From: an uncultured Lachnospiraceae bacterium
GTDB lineage: Bacteria; Bacillota; Clostridia; Lachnospirales; Lachnospiraceae
Assembly (NCBI GenBank): GCA_902476265.1
Contig: CABSCP010000033.1
Location: forward strand, 1-53,315
Length of the DNA stretch: 53,315 nt
Direction: 5' to 3'
Position 1 is the stretch's first letter; every line of letters begins with the position of its first letter. The notes beneath the pieces were generated by a model. That model searched no databases. It saw only the letters and a list, made by a program, of their open reading frames with translations, and was not told where the DNA came from. This document shows positions 45,240 to 53,114 of this stretch, piece after piece. The translations under genes were made by a program, and so were the position numbers.

Positions 45240-46502
45240 ATGACAGAAAAAGGAAGGGAAAAATTACAGGAGTTTTCTGACCGGAATTTTCAGGAAACGT
45301 TCACCCGGGTCACAGAAGGGGTATGGCATGTATCGGGATTGGGGCACAGCAATGCCATTATTGTGGAAGGCGTTCACAGCGTCCTTTTGGTGGATACGCT
45401 CGACACCCTGGAACGAGGGCAGAAGCTGCGGGATTTCATCACGAAAACCACCGGAAAAGAAGTGAAAACGATCCTCTACACCCACGGGCATCCCGACCAT
45501 CGGGGCGGTGCGGGCGCTTTTATCGCAAATCAGCCGGAAATCATCGCCTTCTCTCCTGCATTTCCTGTCCTGGAACGAATGGAGTCTCTGGCAGATATCC
45601 AAAACAGGCGGGGCAGCAGACAGTTCGGCTATGAACTCACCGATGCGGAAGCGATTTCCCAGGGCATCGGACGCCGGGAAGGCCGGGCTTATGGCGAACA
45701 TCCCGCCTTTGCAACCCCTTCCACTCTTTATCATAAGGATAAGGTCATCCGGGAAATAGACGGAATTTCGGTGGAAATGGTCAGACTTCCCGGTGAAACG
45801 GATGACCAGATCATGGTATGGTTCCCTCAAAAGAAGATTCTTTGCTGCGGAGACAACTATTACGGCTGTTTTCCGAACCTCTATGCCATCCGCGGCGGAC
45901 AATACCGGGATATCGCTGCGTGGGTCAAAAGCCTGGATGTGCTTCTCACCTACCCGGCAGAATATCTGCTGCCCGGCCACACCCTTCCGATTTTTGGAGA
46001 AAGCGCCATCAAAGAAACCCTGCAGAATTTCAGGAATGCGATCGACTATCTCTTAACAAAAACGCTGGAAGGAATGAACCGGGGCAAGAGTATGGATGTT
46101 CTGGCCGCTGAAATCCGCCTGCCGGAAGAATATGCGGCGCTTCCTTACTTAGGGGAATATTACGGTTGTGTGGAATGGACGGTGCGGGCGATTTATACCG
46201 CTTATCTGGGGTGGTTTGACGGTAATCCCACCCGTCTGCATCCCCTCTCCCCTCAAAAACACGCGGAGAAAATGATCGCTCTGGCGGGCGGAACCGCAAA
46301 AACTCTACAGGCAGCCAAAGAAGCGTTCCTCCAAAAAGAATATCAGTGGTGCCTGGAACTCTGCGATCTGCTGCTGGATTTCGGAACAATTGACCGGGAA
46401 ATCCTGCATCTGAAAGCCGATGCCCTAAGAGCGCTGGCCGACTATGAAACCAGTGCCAACGGAAGGCACTACTATCTCGCCTGTGCGAAAGAATTGGAAT
46501 AA
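45240..46502 (+). CDS. MBL-fold hydrolase, alkyl-sulfatase-like
   Basis: A 420-aa protein. Metallo-beta-lactamase domain with H-x-H-x-D-H (YTHGHPDHRGGAGAF, near residues 79-93), later metal ligands in GETDDQIMVW and LPGHTLPIF, then an alkyl-sulfatase dimerisation-like region (LPYLGEYYGCVEWTVRAIYT; WFDGNPTRLHPLSP) and a TPR-like helical end. It is shorter than the usual alkyl/aryl sulfatases (over 600 aa). Ribosome binding site aaaggagg. It has no signal peptide. Divergent from the interrupted kinase. Substrate unproven. Confidence 0.82.
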   Translation: MTEKGREKLQEFSDRNFQETFTRVTEGVWHVSGLGHSNAIIVEGVHSVLLVDTLDTLERGQKLRDFITKTTGKEVKTILYTHGHPDHRGGAGAFIANQPEIIAFSPAFPVLERMESLADIQNRRGSRQFGYELTDAEAISQGIGRREGRAYGEHPAFATPSTLYHKDKVIREIDGISVEMVRLPGETDDQIMVWFPQKKILCCGDNYYGCFPNLYAIRGGQYRDIAAWVKSLDVLLTYPAEYLLPGHTLPIFGESAIKETLQNFRNAIDYLLTKTLEGMNRGKSMDVLAAEIRLPEEYAALPYLGEYYGCVEWTVRAIYTAYLGWFDGNPTRLHPLSPQKHAEKMIALAGGTAKTLQAAKEAFLQKEYQWCLELCDLLLDFGTIDREILHLKADALRALADYETSANGRHYYLACAKELE

Positions 46503-46652
46503 AACAAATACTGCACGCATTTCAGGAAAGCTTACTCTCTGCTTTTCCATGTCCGGCTACGGCCCGGATCACCTCAGCGTCCAGCAGCTTCTTCAAAAAT
46601 TCTGATGCGCTTGTTGATGTGGGAAACTTTGTCCTGGTCAACTGAGGGCAGG

Positions 46653-47003
46653 TCACGCGCGTAAAATTTTTTCCATCGCCTTGCCCCTGGCTAACTCATC
46701 GATCAATTTGTCCAGATACCTGATCTTCTTCATCATAGGGTCCTCAATGTTTTCCACGCGGACTCCGCATACCGTCCCTGTGATCTTTTCGCTGGCAGGA
46801 TTGAAGCAGGGCGCCTGTTCAAAAAATGTTTGATAATCAACATCATTCTCCAGCTGCTTTTTTAAACCGTTCTCATCGTATCCCGTAAGCCAGCAGATAA
46901 TTTCATCCACTTCCTGCCTGGTACGGTTTTTCTTTTCTGCCTTTTGAACAAGCAGCGGATAAATTTTTGAAAACTTCATTGCAAATACTTTGTTATTTTC
47001 CAT
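46653..47003 (-). CDS. DUF2200-family protein
   Basis: A 116-aa soluble protein matching DUF2200: MKFSKIYPLLVQKAEKKNRT near the start, EIICWLTGYDENGL, and CGVRVENIEDPMMKKIRYLD. Function of the family is unknown. Start at 47003 has gaggaaaac upstream. No operon partner: neighbours are separated by over 70 bases. Confidence 0.85.
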   Translation of the reverse strand: MENNKVFAMKFSKIYPLLVQKAEKKNRTRQEVDEIICWLTGYDENGLKKQLENDVDYQTFFEQAPCFNPASEKITGTVCGVRVENIEDPMMKKIRYLDKLIDELARGKAMEKILRA

Positions 47004-47079
47004 GTTTTCCTCTTTCTCTTTCCATTATAACATCACAGTGCAACCGAAGGAATCAGCCGGCATTCCTCCCCGCCACCAA

Positions 47080-47412
47080 TTACAACAAAGTGACAGAGAT
47101 GATTAATCCGATTGCCGCGATGGCTGCAAAGATCAGCCCCACGCCTGCTTTTTTCTTTCTTGTACGGATTTCCACGCGGCTTTCTTCTGTCATATTAAGA
47201 ATCGGATATTTTCTTCTACCGATCAAATACATCAGTAATCCGGAAGAACTTTTACTGAACATGGTAAAAAATCCCCAAAATTTTGGGTGCTTGAGTCCTC
47301 TTGCCATAGCGTCCAGCTCCACCATTCTATGAAGCTGATAAACGGTATTAACGGCTCCTACCATCGCAATCCCAAAGCACACCACTGCCAAAATTAATCC
47401 TCTTTCATTCAT
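47080..47412 (-). CDS. Small membrane protein next to an XRE regulator
   Basis: A 110-aa protein with an N-terminal helix (LILAVVCFGIAMVGAVNTVY), a central hydrophobic stretch and a C-terminal helix (KAGVGLIFAAIAAIGLIISV). Ribosome binding site ggagggtaaggt. It follows the XRE regulator by 14 bases and is presumably co-transcribed. No named family recognised. Confidence 0.7.
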   Translation of the reverse strand: MNERGLILAVVCFGIAMVGAVNTVYQLHRMVELDAMARGLKHPKFWGFFTMFSKSSSGLLMYLIGRRKYPILNMTEESRVEIRTRKKKAGVGLIFAAIAAIGLIISVTLL

Positions 47413-47426
47413 ACCTTACCCTCCTG

Positions 47427-47834
47427 TCAAATTTTTTTGATAATCTGAAAGAGCAGCACTGATGAACTCAAAACTACCAAAGAAAAAACGCCGGCCAGAT
47501 AGTACCGATTGCTCGATATCACTCCGGAAAAAGCAACCAATACGATCAGAAGCAAAATATTTACCGCAACCGCGCCGATTAACTTTTTGTTGCTGGTTAC
47601 AACATCCGTACTTTCTTCCAAGTGTTCCATCATTTTTTGATCCCCTTTCAGTAAATCGTCAAGACTTATGGAGTAAAGGTCACTTAGTTTAATAACGCTC
47701 ATAATATCGGGAAATGATTTTTCATTTTCCCAATTCGATATCGTCTGTCTTGAAACACCGATTGCCTCTGCTATACTCTCCTGTGTCAGTCCGGAATTTG
47801 TACGGGCGTCTTTCAACTTTTTTCCAATCTCCAT
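47427..47834 (-). CDS. XRE-family regulator with C-terminal membrane helices
   Basis: A 135-aa protein: HTH at residues 1-60 (IGKKLKDARTNSGLTQESIA; VSRQTISNWENEKSFPDI), followed by SLDDLLKGD and two membrane helices (LIGAVAVNILLLIVLVAF; YLAGVFSLVVLSSSVLLFQI). Membrane-tethered XRE regulators of this kind are common in Firmicutes; the signal is unknown. Ribosome binding site aaaggagctacagg. Confidence 0.88.
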   Translation of the reverse strand: MEIGKKLKDARTNSGLTQESIAEAIGVSRQTISNWENEKSFPDIMSVIKLSDLYSISLDDLLKGDQKMMEHLEESTDVVTSNKKLIGAVAVNILLLIVLVAFSGVISSNRYYLAGVFSLVVLSSSVLLFQIIKKI

Positions 47835-48018
47835 TTACCTGTAGCTCCTTTCAAGACAATCCTGTCATATTCCGGATCAAATGTCCATCAAACCTTTTTA
47901 ACATCAGGGTACTTCTCATGTCAAAACTCTTTTACATTCCGCTGTCTTCTCTGAAACTCAGTGCCATGAAGCTCTTCTCTTGTCATAAGTATCCCTTCTG
48001 AAATCAAATATTCGCTTT

Positions 48019-49143
48019 TCAGTACACTCTGAAACGTACTTCAAATTCCAGTGTCCCCCGGGCGGCACCATTCACTATAAGCGTAACAGAATGGATCCCT
48101 GGGTAATGCTTTCTTGTACTGGTATCCGCAAAAGAATGCTTCTTCGTGTAAGTCTTCTTCCCGTTTTCTTTTAAAGTAATCTCAGAAATCTGAAATATCT
48201 TACGGTTTCGCCTGCCGTTTGCTTTGACATAATCAATTCCATATTCCAGCCGCACTTTCGTTTCTTTTGCCGCCGCAATCTCAAAGCAAAAAACCAGATC
48301 TTCTCCAATAAAAAGTTCTGTTGTTTCCAGTGAAAATCCGCTGACTTTCACACAATCTGCATCTGCAAATCCAAAAAGGCCAAGCACATCCTGGCTGCCG
48401 TTTTTAAGGAGTGTCCGGCATCCGTGTCTGACGATCCAATCCGTATTCTCGTTTTTTCCATACCAATCCCTGGCAATTTTCACCACCAAATCCGGATGCG
48501 TTTTGGAAATATCGTTCAGATTGTTGGCCACACTCTTGCGGACATACGGAGAAGAATCTTCTTTCAGCTGCTCTAAAATAACCAGAACCGGCGAAGGATC
48601 TTTTTGAAATTCAGGCAGAGCCTGTCCCCAGGGCAGTCTGGGGCGGCAGCCTTCGCTGGCAAGCCGTCTGACATGTTCATTGTCGTGTCCGGCCCAGTCT
48701 GCCATCTGTGCCATCATGCGTTTTTCATCCTTGATAATAAACGCTCTCACTGCAAATTCAGCGGATGCATATGGGGTATACCTCTCCAAAGCCTCCATTG
48801 AGACGTCCCAATTCTCGTTATCCTGTCCGTAAAGCTCAACAAAAGCCGGGAAAAAAACAGCAAACCCGTCCTGGCAAACATCATAATTGGTTATCACCTG
48901 GTCAATGACCGCAATCGCTGTCTTATAGTCTGCCGGCAAGTATTTCCCCAGGTTACACGCAATCTGCATCACCCTCTGTTTGAACTCCAGACGATCCCAA
49001 CTTTCATCCATAACAGATTTCAAAAATGCTTCTGCCGAAAATTCATGATAAACCGTTTGAATCTCTGAAGCCAGCTTGTTTAGTGAATCATAGTTAAATC
49101 TGTCCTTAAATAAATCCGTCATATTCCTTAACTTACCATTCAT
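48019..49143 (-). CDS. DNA alkylation repair protein, AlkC-like
   Basis: A 374-aa protein. Residues about 1-260 are HEAT-like helical repeats of the AlkC/AlkD superfamily (DNLKDI-type repeats such as DSSPYVRKSVANNLNDISK and NTDWIVRHGCRTLLKNG), which bind alkylated DNA and release N-alkylated bases without flipping. Residues about 270-374 form an Ig-like beta domain (VFCFEIAAAKETKVRLEYGI; TLIVNGAARGTLEFEV), the addition typical of AlkC rather than AlkD. Single gene. Confidence 0.87.
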   Translation of the reverse strand: MNGKLRNMTDLFKDRFNYDSLNKLASEIQTVYHEFSAEAFLKSVMDESWDRLEFKQRVMQIACNLGKYLPADYKTAIAVIDQVITNYDVCQDGFAVFFPAFVELYGQDNENWDVSMEALERYTPYASAEFAVRAFIIKDEKRMMAQMADWAGHDNEHVRRLASEGCRPRLPWGQALPEFQKDPSPVLVILEQLKEDSSPYVRKSVANNLNDISKTHPDLVVKIARDWYGKNENTDWIVRHGCRTLLKNGSQDVLGLFGFADADCVKVSGFSLETTELFIGEDLVFCFEIAAAKETKVRLEYGIDYVKANGRRNRKIFQISEITLKENGKKTYTKKHSFADTSTRKHYPGIHSVTLIVNGAARGTLEFEVRFRVY

Positions 49144-49225
49144 ATAAATCTGCCTGATACCGGTTTTTCAACTCATCAACCTGGAAGTTAATGATCTATC
49201 AGCTCCGCCTTTGATGTTCTTCCCC

Positions 49226-49348
49226 TTAGTTCATATTGCCTTTGAAATTTAAAAGCAAGGAGCCGCCAACAGCCCATACCACATGATTTTTATTTAAAAC
49301 ATGTGCGATGTCTGATAATACCCTCAACTTTTTGTCCAATCCATTCAC
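49226..49348 (-). pseudogene. Fragment resembling a small nucleotidyltransferase
   Basis: A 40-codon frame from GTG 49348 (ggag upstream) ends at TAA 49226. It contains NKNHVVWAVGGSLLLNFKG, like the start of nucleotidyltransferase-fold proteins (AVGGS-type motif followed by a leucine-rich strand), but the expected acidic IDL motif is missing because the frame stops. Probably a remnant left between 49142 and 49385. Confidence 0.35.
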
Positions 49349-49384
49349 TTTGTATTCTCCTACAACTTCCAAATTGCCCAATGT

Positions 49385-49738
49385 TTATTCTGCTATTCCA
49401 ATCCCCACAAAAACAGCTTCTTCAGGATCAAAGTAATCTGCCGTGTTACTGCTGAATCCGGCTGCCATAAACGCCTTCTCAAACGAAATATCTTCTATGT
49501 TGCTTAAAAACACAAATGTTGAATCTGCCACAGCATTTGGCATTCTGCCGCTGATGATCAGACGGTATTTGTAGGATTGTCCGTCACAGCTCCACGTACC
49601 GTCGCTCATTTCATAATAGGTTTTAAAAGGTCCCTCTATCGTATTTTTGATTTTTATCCGATTGGTTTTTGAGGCACCTCCGACAATCAGACCTGTTGTC
49701 ATTAAAATGAGAATCAAAACGCTCAAATATCTTTTCAC
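49385..49738 (-). CDS. Exported or membrane-anchored hypothetical protein
   Basis: 117 aa when started at GTG 49738, which has aaggaggcgttttt upstream; longer frames lack a ribosome binding site. The N-terminus is a signal-anchor (YLSVLILILMTTGLIVGGAS), without the lipobox cysteine, then a beta-rich part (TWSCDGQSYKYRLIISGRMP; DSTFVFLSNIEDISFEKAF). I recall similar unnamed proteins in related gut Firmicutes, but no function. Confidence 0.68.
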   Translation of the reverse strand: MKRYLSVLILILMTTGLIVGGASKTNRIKIKNTIEGPFKTYYEMSDGTWSCDGQSYKYRLIISGRMPNAVADSTFVFLSNIEDISFEKAFMAAGFSSNTADYFDPEEAVFVGIGIAE

Positions 49739-49972
49739 GAAAAACGCCTCCTTACCTGAATCATTTCGATTGATTCCGCCTGTAACTCTTTCAAAATATT
49801 TTATCATATATAACGGCCATTTACTATCTAATAAAAGCCCTGCTTTGTCATTCGTATTTTATGACAATAGCCCTACAACCTTTTCCATCATCCGGAAACT
49901 GTTTTGACAAGCACCGATTAAAACATTAAAATAGAAGCAAACAGGATTGGCTGCTGAGAGGAGGTTTCTGAT

Positions 49973-50182
49973 ATGAAAAGTATTTTAATCAAAGATACGA
50001 CAAAAGACGAGCGGGAAGAGATCATCCGCCGCTCCATGGACTGTGGCGGGGGCTGTGAATACTGTTCCTCCTGCTGGCTGGGAGGCGGAAGCCCTTTCGA
50101 TATGTATCAGGATTATATCGACGGGAAAAAAGAAATTGCAGAAATTAATGCCGCATACAACGCGCGCTACATCAGAGGATGA
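49973..50182 (+). CDS. Small Cys/Gly-rich conserved-looking protein
   Basis: A 69-aa protein with excellent ribosome binding site gagaggagg. Acidic-basic N-terminus (IKDTTKDEREEIIRRSM), a core with four cysteines, C-GGG-C-EY-C-SS-C (about residues 24-34), then GGGSPFDMYQDYIDGKKEIA. The spacing fits a metal site. Not a recognised peptide precursor: no maturase is adjacent. Followed by a set of strong hairpins. Confidence 0.65.
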   Translation: MKSILIKDTTKDEREEIIRRSMDCGGGCEYCSSCWLGGGSPFDMYQDYIDGKKEIAEINAAYNARYIRG

Positions 50183-50186
50183 AAAA

Positions 50187-50262
50187 GTGTGCGCGTTTTA
50201 GCGCACACTCGCGCCGAGCGCGACTTGCCGACAGGCAATATCTACCTTTCGCGCGAGTGCGC
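50187..50262. repeat. Complex inverted-repeat region with alternative folds
   Basis: Stem A: gtgtgcgc/gcgcacac at 50187-50194 and 50201-50208. Stem B: actcgcgc/gcgcgagt at 50207-50214 and 50251-50258, extendable to gcgcac.../...gtgcgc, which competes with stem A. A small stem ttgcc/ggcaa (50225-50237) lies inside. This may be a dispersed palindromic element or an RNA switch-like structure. Confidence 0.5.
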
Positions 50263-50279
50263 ATCTACAGCGAAGCGTG

Positions 50280-50324
50280 TTTTTTTATACGATAGGAATC
50301 GAAGTTTCCTATCGTATAAAAAAA
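50280..50324. terminator. Perfect 19-bp bidirectional terminator
   Basis: Arms 50280-50298 and 50306-50324 are perfectly complementary (seven T, then atacgataggaa), loop tcgaagt. A run on one side and T run on the other allow termination on both strands between the convergent Cys-rich gene and the HPr-like gene. A second stem, cccttctgcc/ggcagaaggg, follows at 50325-50359. Confidence 0.9.
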
Positions 50325-50408
50325 CCCTTCTGCCTGAAGGGGGGAGGGTGGCAGAAGGGCAATAAAGGGGGGTATAGTATATAAAAAAGAGGGGGTACGC
50401 GAAATTAA

Positions 50409-50636
50409 TCAGGCAACTGCAAACTTCCGGATTTCATTCACAAAATCACTGCTTTCACCATGACATTTCACTGTCAGGATCTTTGCCAGTCCCAGGCTGA
50501 TAATGCCCAGAATCGATTTTGCATCCACGATCACGGAATCATATTGAATGTCCACATCGAAGTTACACTTCTCAGCTGCTCTCACAAACTCTCTAACATC
50601 TGCTGTCTCATTTAAACGAATTTTTATCTGGCTCAT
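50409..50636 (-). CDS. HPr-like protein lacking the active-site histidine
   Basis: A 75-aa protein with the HPr fold pattern: VDAKSILGIISLGLAKILTV corresponds to the HPr segment with regulatory Ser46 (AKSILG) and its hydrophobic face. The N-terminal part (IRLNETADVREFVRAAEKCN) has no histidine where HPr carries His15, and the only His is near residue 59. It should not act in phosphotransfer; a Crh-like regulatory role through the serine is possible but not shown. Strong promoter upstream. Confidence 0.82.
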   Translation of the reverse strand: MSQIKIRLNETADVREFVRAAEKCNFDVDIQYDSVIVDAKSILGIISLGLAKILTVKCHGESSDFVNEIRKFAVA

Positions 50637-50947
50637 ATTGCCACATCCTTTCTAACGTTAAACAGCGGCGAAGAATCCTTTCTCATCGATGGCTTTTTGT
50701 GTTTTCCGCCTGTCGATGATTTTATTTTATCCATTTTAAAAAATTTGTCAACATCCCTCAAAATCTGCCAAAATCTGGGGTTTTTGTCATTTTTTGTATG
50801 GATTTTTCTCCAAACGCACGCTTCCTTCGTAATTTTGCCAAGAGAGTTTGAACAATTTGTTAACACATGAGATCGTTCTCACAATTATTGCATAAAAAAT
50901 TTTTAATGTGTCGGAAAAATTTGTGAAAATTTATTTTTACGTTTTTT
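50637..50947. other. AT-rich leader/promoter gap between HPr-like and TetR genes
   Basis: Carries a promoter for the HPr-like gene and low-complexity T/A tracts. A weak frame (50633-50866, minus) of 77 codons exists without credible domain or start and is not called. The 3' end of the TetR gene abuts a T-rich stretch. Confidence 0.5.
50724..50751 (-). promoter_or_regulatory. Promoter of the HPr-like gene
   Basis: On the minus strand TTGACA (50746-50751), 16-base spacer, TAAAAT (50724-50729), about 90 bases before the start at 50636. Confidence 0.6.
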
Positions 50948-51556
50948 TTACCGGGCTTTTCCGTTCATATTTCGCTCCCTTTTTTCCGGCTGTTCCTTCA
51001 AAAAACCGACCCCATACATCATGATATCCTCCGACATCCGCGCCATTTCCTCCACGCTTTCATCCATGCCCTCAGCCAGCCACTTTTCCAGCATTCCAAT
51101 ACAGCCGGCGCTCACAAATGCATAAAAGTATTCCAGCTGTTTTCTGCTCGCCCCTTCAAAAAATGCCGCATAGGATTCCACACAGCGCTCCTGTCCCAGC
51201 CGAATCAGCTTTTCCGCAAACGCTTTATCCCCGTAATCTCCCAGCGTCACCGTACAAATGTCCGCATTCTCTTTCAGACACTGAAAAATACTTGCCGTGA
51301 TTTTTAAAGGGGTCAGATCTTTGCCTTTGGCTTCCAGAAGCGGTTCCAGGGCAGACTTAAAATCTTCCAGCATATCCGCTTCCATTTTTTCCATCAGATC
51401 ATAGATATCCGTATAGTGGGCATAAAAGGTTCCCCGGTTGATTCCGGCCGCCTCACACAACTCTTTTACGGAAATGCTCTGAATCGGTTTTCTTTTTAAA
51501 AGATCCGTAAATGCTTTCCTGATTAAAATTTTTGTCACCCGGGTTCTGTGATCCAT
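50948..51556 (-). CDS. TetR-family transcriptional regulator
   Basis: A 202-aa protein: N-terminal HTH (IRKAFTDLLKRKPIQSISVK; AAGINRGTFYAHYTDIYDLM) and a C-terminal helical ligand domain typical of TetR_C families with FAFV-type pocket (YFYAFVSAGCIGMLEKWLAE). The ribosome binding site is aaggaggcg. It is divergent from the SDR gene across 196 bases with a promoter, so it probably controls that gene and itself. Confidence 0.92.
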   Translation of the reverse strand: MDHRTRVTKILIRKAFTDLLKRKPIQSISVKELCEAAGINRGTFYAHYTDIYDLMEKMEADMLEDFKSALEPLLEAKGKDLTPLKITASIFQCLKENADICTVTLGDYGDKAFAEKLIRLGQERCVESYAAFFEGASRKQLEYFYAFVSAGCIGMLEKWLAEGMDESVEEMARMSEDIMMYGVGFLKEQPEKRERNMNGKAR

Positions 51557-51651
51557 TCCGACGCCTCCTTAAATTTTTATAAACTGCCATGCAAAACAAA
51601 CACTTTCTGTCCTTTATGTCCGAAAATCTTCAAATCTCTGTTTTCTGATGA

Positions 51652-51681
51652 TTGAGACAGCTGTTCTGTATTGAGTATAAT
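51652..51681 (+). promoter_or_regulatory. Promoter of the SDR epimerase gene
   Basis: TTGAGA (51652-51657), 18-base spacer, TATAAT (51676-51681), about 70 bases before 51753. The self-complementary acagctgt (51657-51664) in the spacer is a candidate TetR contact. Confidence 0.6.
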
Positions 51682-51752
51682 ACATATAAGACAGATGCTC
51701 AACACCATGTCGTTTTTATGCCGTCTTTTTCAACGGCGGAATGGAGTGTTTT

Positions 51753-52778
51753 ATGGATAAAATATATTTGATCACAGGCGCATGCGGACATCTCGGCAAT
51801 ACTATTTTAAGACAGCTTTCCAAAGCCGGCCAGGAAGCGCGGGGGCTGATCCTGCCCGGCCAAACGCCCCGGGAAAATCCCCGTATCCGTTATTTTACAG
51901 GGGATGTCCGTGAAAAAGACAGTCTCCGTCCTTTCTTTTCCGGCCTGGAAAACAGGGATGTTTATGTCATCCACACGGCGGGCATCGTGGACATTTCGGA
52001 AGAGGTGTCTCCCCTTCTCTATGAGGTCAACGTAAACGGCACCCGCAATATCATAAATCTGTGCCGGGAGTATGGCGTGAAACGTCTGGTTTATGTCAGT
52101 TCGGTACACGCCATCCCGGAAAAGGAAGAAGAAATGACTCAAAACGAAATCCATGCCTTTTCACCGGATGTGGTCAAGGGCGGTTATGCCAAAACAAAGG
52201 CAGAGGCAACCCAGCTGGTTCTCGATGCCGCCATGTCCGGCCTTGATGCGGTGGTTGTCCAGCCTTCCGGTATCCTCGGCCCCTATGACCGTTCCGGCAA
52301 CCATTTGGTGCAGCTGGTGACCGATTACCTGAGAGGCCGTCTTCCGGCCTGCGTCAGGGGGGGTTATGACTTCGTGGACGTCCGGGATGTGGCGGACGGC
52401 TGTCTCCGCGCCGCCCTCCGGGGAAAAACCGGGGAATGCTATATCCTCTCCAACCGGCGCTACGAAATCAAGGATGTCCTGCATATGGTACAAAAAGCAT
52501 ACGGAGGACGCAGACTTCCCGTCCTTCCCCTCTGGATGGCCAAAGCCTGCGTTCCCTTCATCAGACTGGACGCGAAGCGGAAAAAAAAGCGGCCTCTTTT
52601 TACCCGCTATTCGCTCTATACCCTGTCCAGCAACAGCAATTTTTCCCATGACAAGGCCACCGCCGAACTGGGATACCGCCCCCGGGATCTTTTCACCACT
52701 GTCAGGGATACGGTGCGCTGGAGCCTCTCCGATATTCCGTTTCAAAAGAAAGAACACAGGCACAAAACCCTTTCATAG
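51753..52778 (+). CDS. Extended SDR / NAD-dependent epimerase-dehydratase
   Basis: A 341-aa protein: Rossmann TGACGHLGNTILRQL (G-x2-G-x2-G), active site S in VYVSSVHAIP and Y-x3-K in GGYAKTKAEATQLV, then the extended-SDR C-terminal substrate part. Start at 51753 has ggag 6 bases upstream; an ATG at 51741 is in frame but has no site. Substrate may be a sterol-like or sugar nucleotide; not determined. It ends overlapping the convergent HxlR gene by 6 bases. Confidence 0.9.
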   Translation: MDKIYLITGACGHLGNTILRQLSKAGQEARGLILPGQTPRENPRIRYFTGDVREKDSLRPFFSGLENRDVYVIHTAGIVDISEEVSPLLYEVNVNGTRNIINLCREYGVKRLVYVSSVHAIPEKEEEMTQNEIHAFSPDVVKGGYAKTKAEATQLVLDAAMSGLDAVVVQPSGILGPYDRSGNHLVQLVTDYLRGRLPACVRGGYDFVDVRDVADGCLRAALRGKTGECYILSNRRYEIKDVLHMVQKAYGGRRLPVLPLWMAKACVPFIRLDAKRKKKRPLFTRYSLYTLSSNSNFSHDKATAELGYRPRDLFTTVRDTVRWSLSDIPFQKKEHRHKTLS

Positions 52779-53114
52779 CCCTTTCTCTTCCTGTATCATT
52801 CTCTGATACATAGCGCCCCACCGTGACATAGAATCAATGATGGGGCGCATCGTATCTCCCAGCCGGCTCAGGGCATATTCCACACGGACCGGCACCTCCG
52901 GGTACACAGTGCGGATGATGATGCCATCATTTTCCATCGCACGCAGATTATCCGTCAGCACCCGCTGGCTGATTCCCGGAATATCTTTCTGCAGTTCATT
53001 AAACCGCCACGGGCGCTCCATCAGCCTTTGCAGAATAAAAATTTTCCACTTATTCCCGATGAGCATCAACGTTGTGGCAACGGGACAGGCCGGCAATTCC
53101 TCTCTGGTGAGCAT
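52773..53114 (-). CDS. HxlR-family transcriptional regulator
   Basis: A 113-aa winged-HTH protein with the HxlR core: CPVATTLMLIGNKWKIFILQ, LMERPWRFNELQKDI, ISQRVLTDNLRAMENDGI and VEYALSRLGDTMRPI. A cysteine near residue 10 (PACPVA) suits thiol sensing. ATG 53114 is chosen (aaggaggattcg upstream); an upstream ATG (53147) has none. Target likely lies beyond the right window edge. Confidence 0.92.
   Translation of the reverse strand: MLTREELPACPVATTLMLIGNKWKIFILQRLMERPWRFNELQKDIPGISQRVLTDNLRAMENDGIIIRTVYPEVPVRVEYALSRLGDTMRPIIDSMSRWGAMYQRMIQEEKGL

Noticed and set aside
50633..50866. 77-codon minus-strand frame upstream of the HPr-like gene
   Set aside because: No ribosome binding site, no recognisable domain, sequence is AT-rich leader; it overlaps the promoter.
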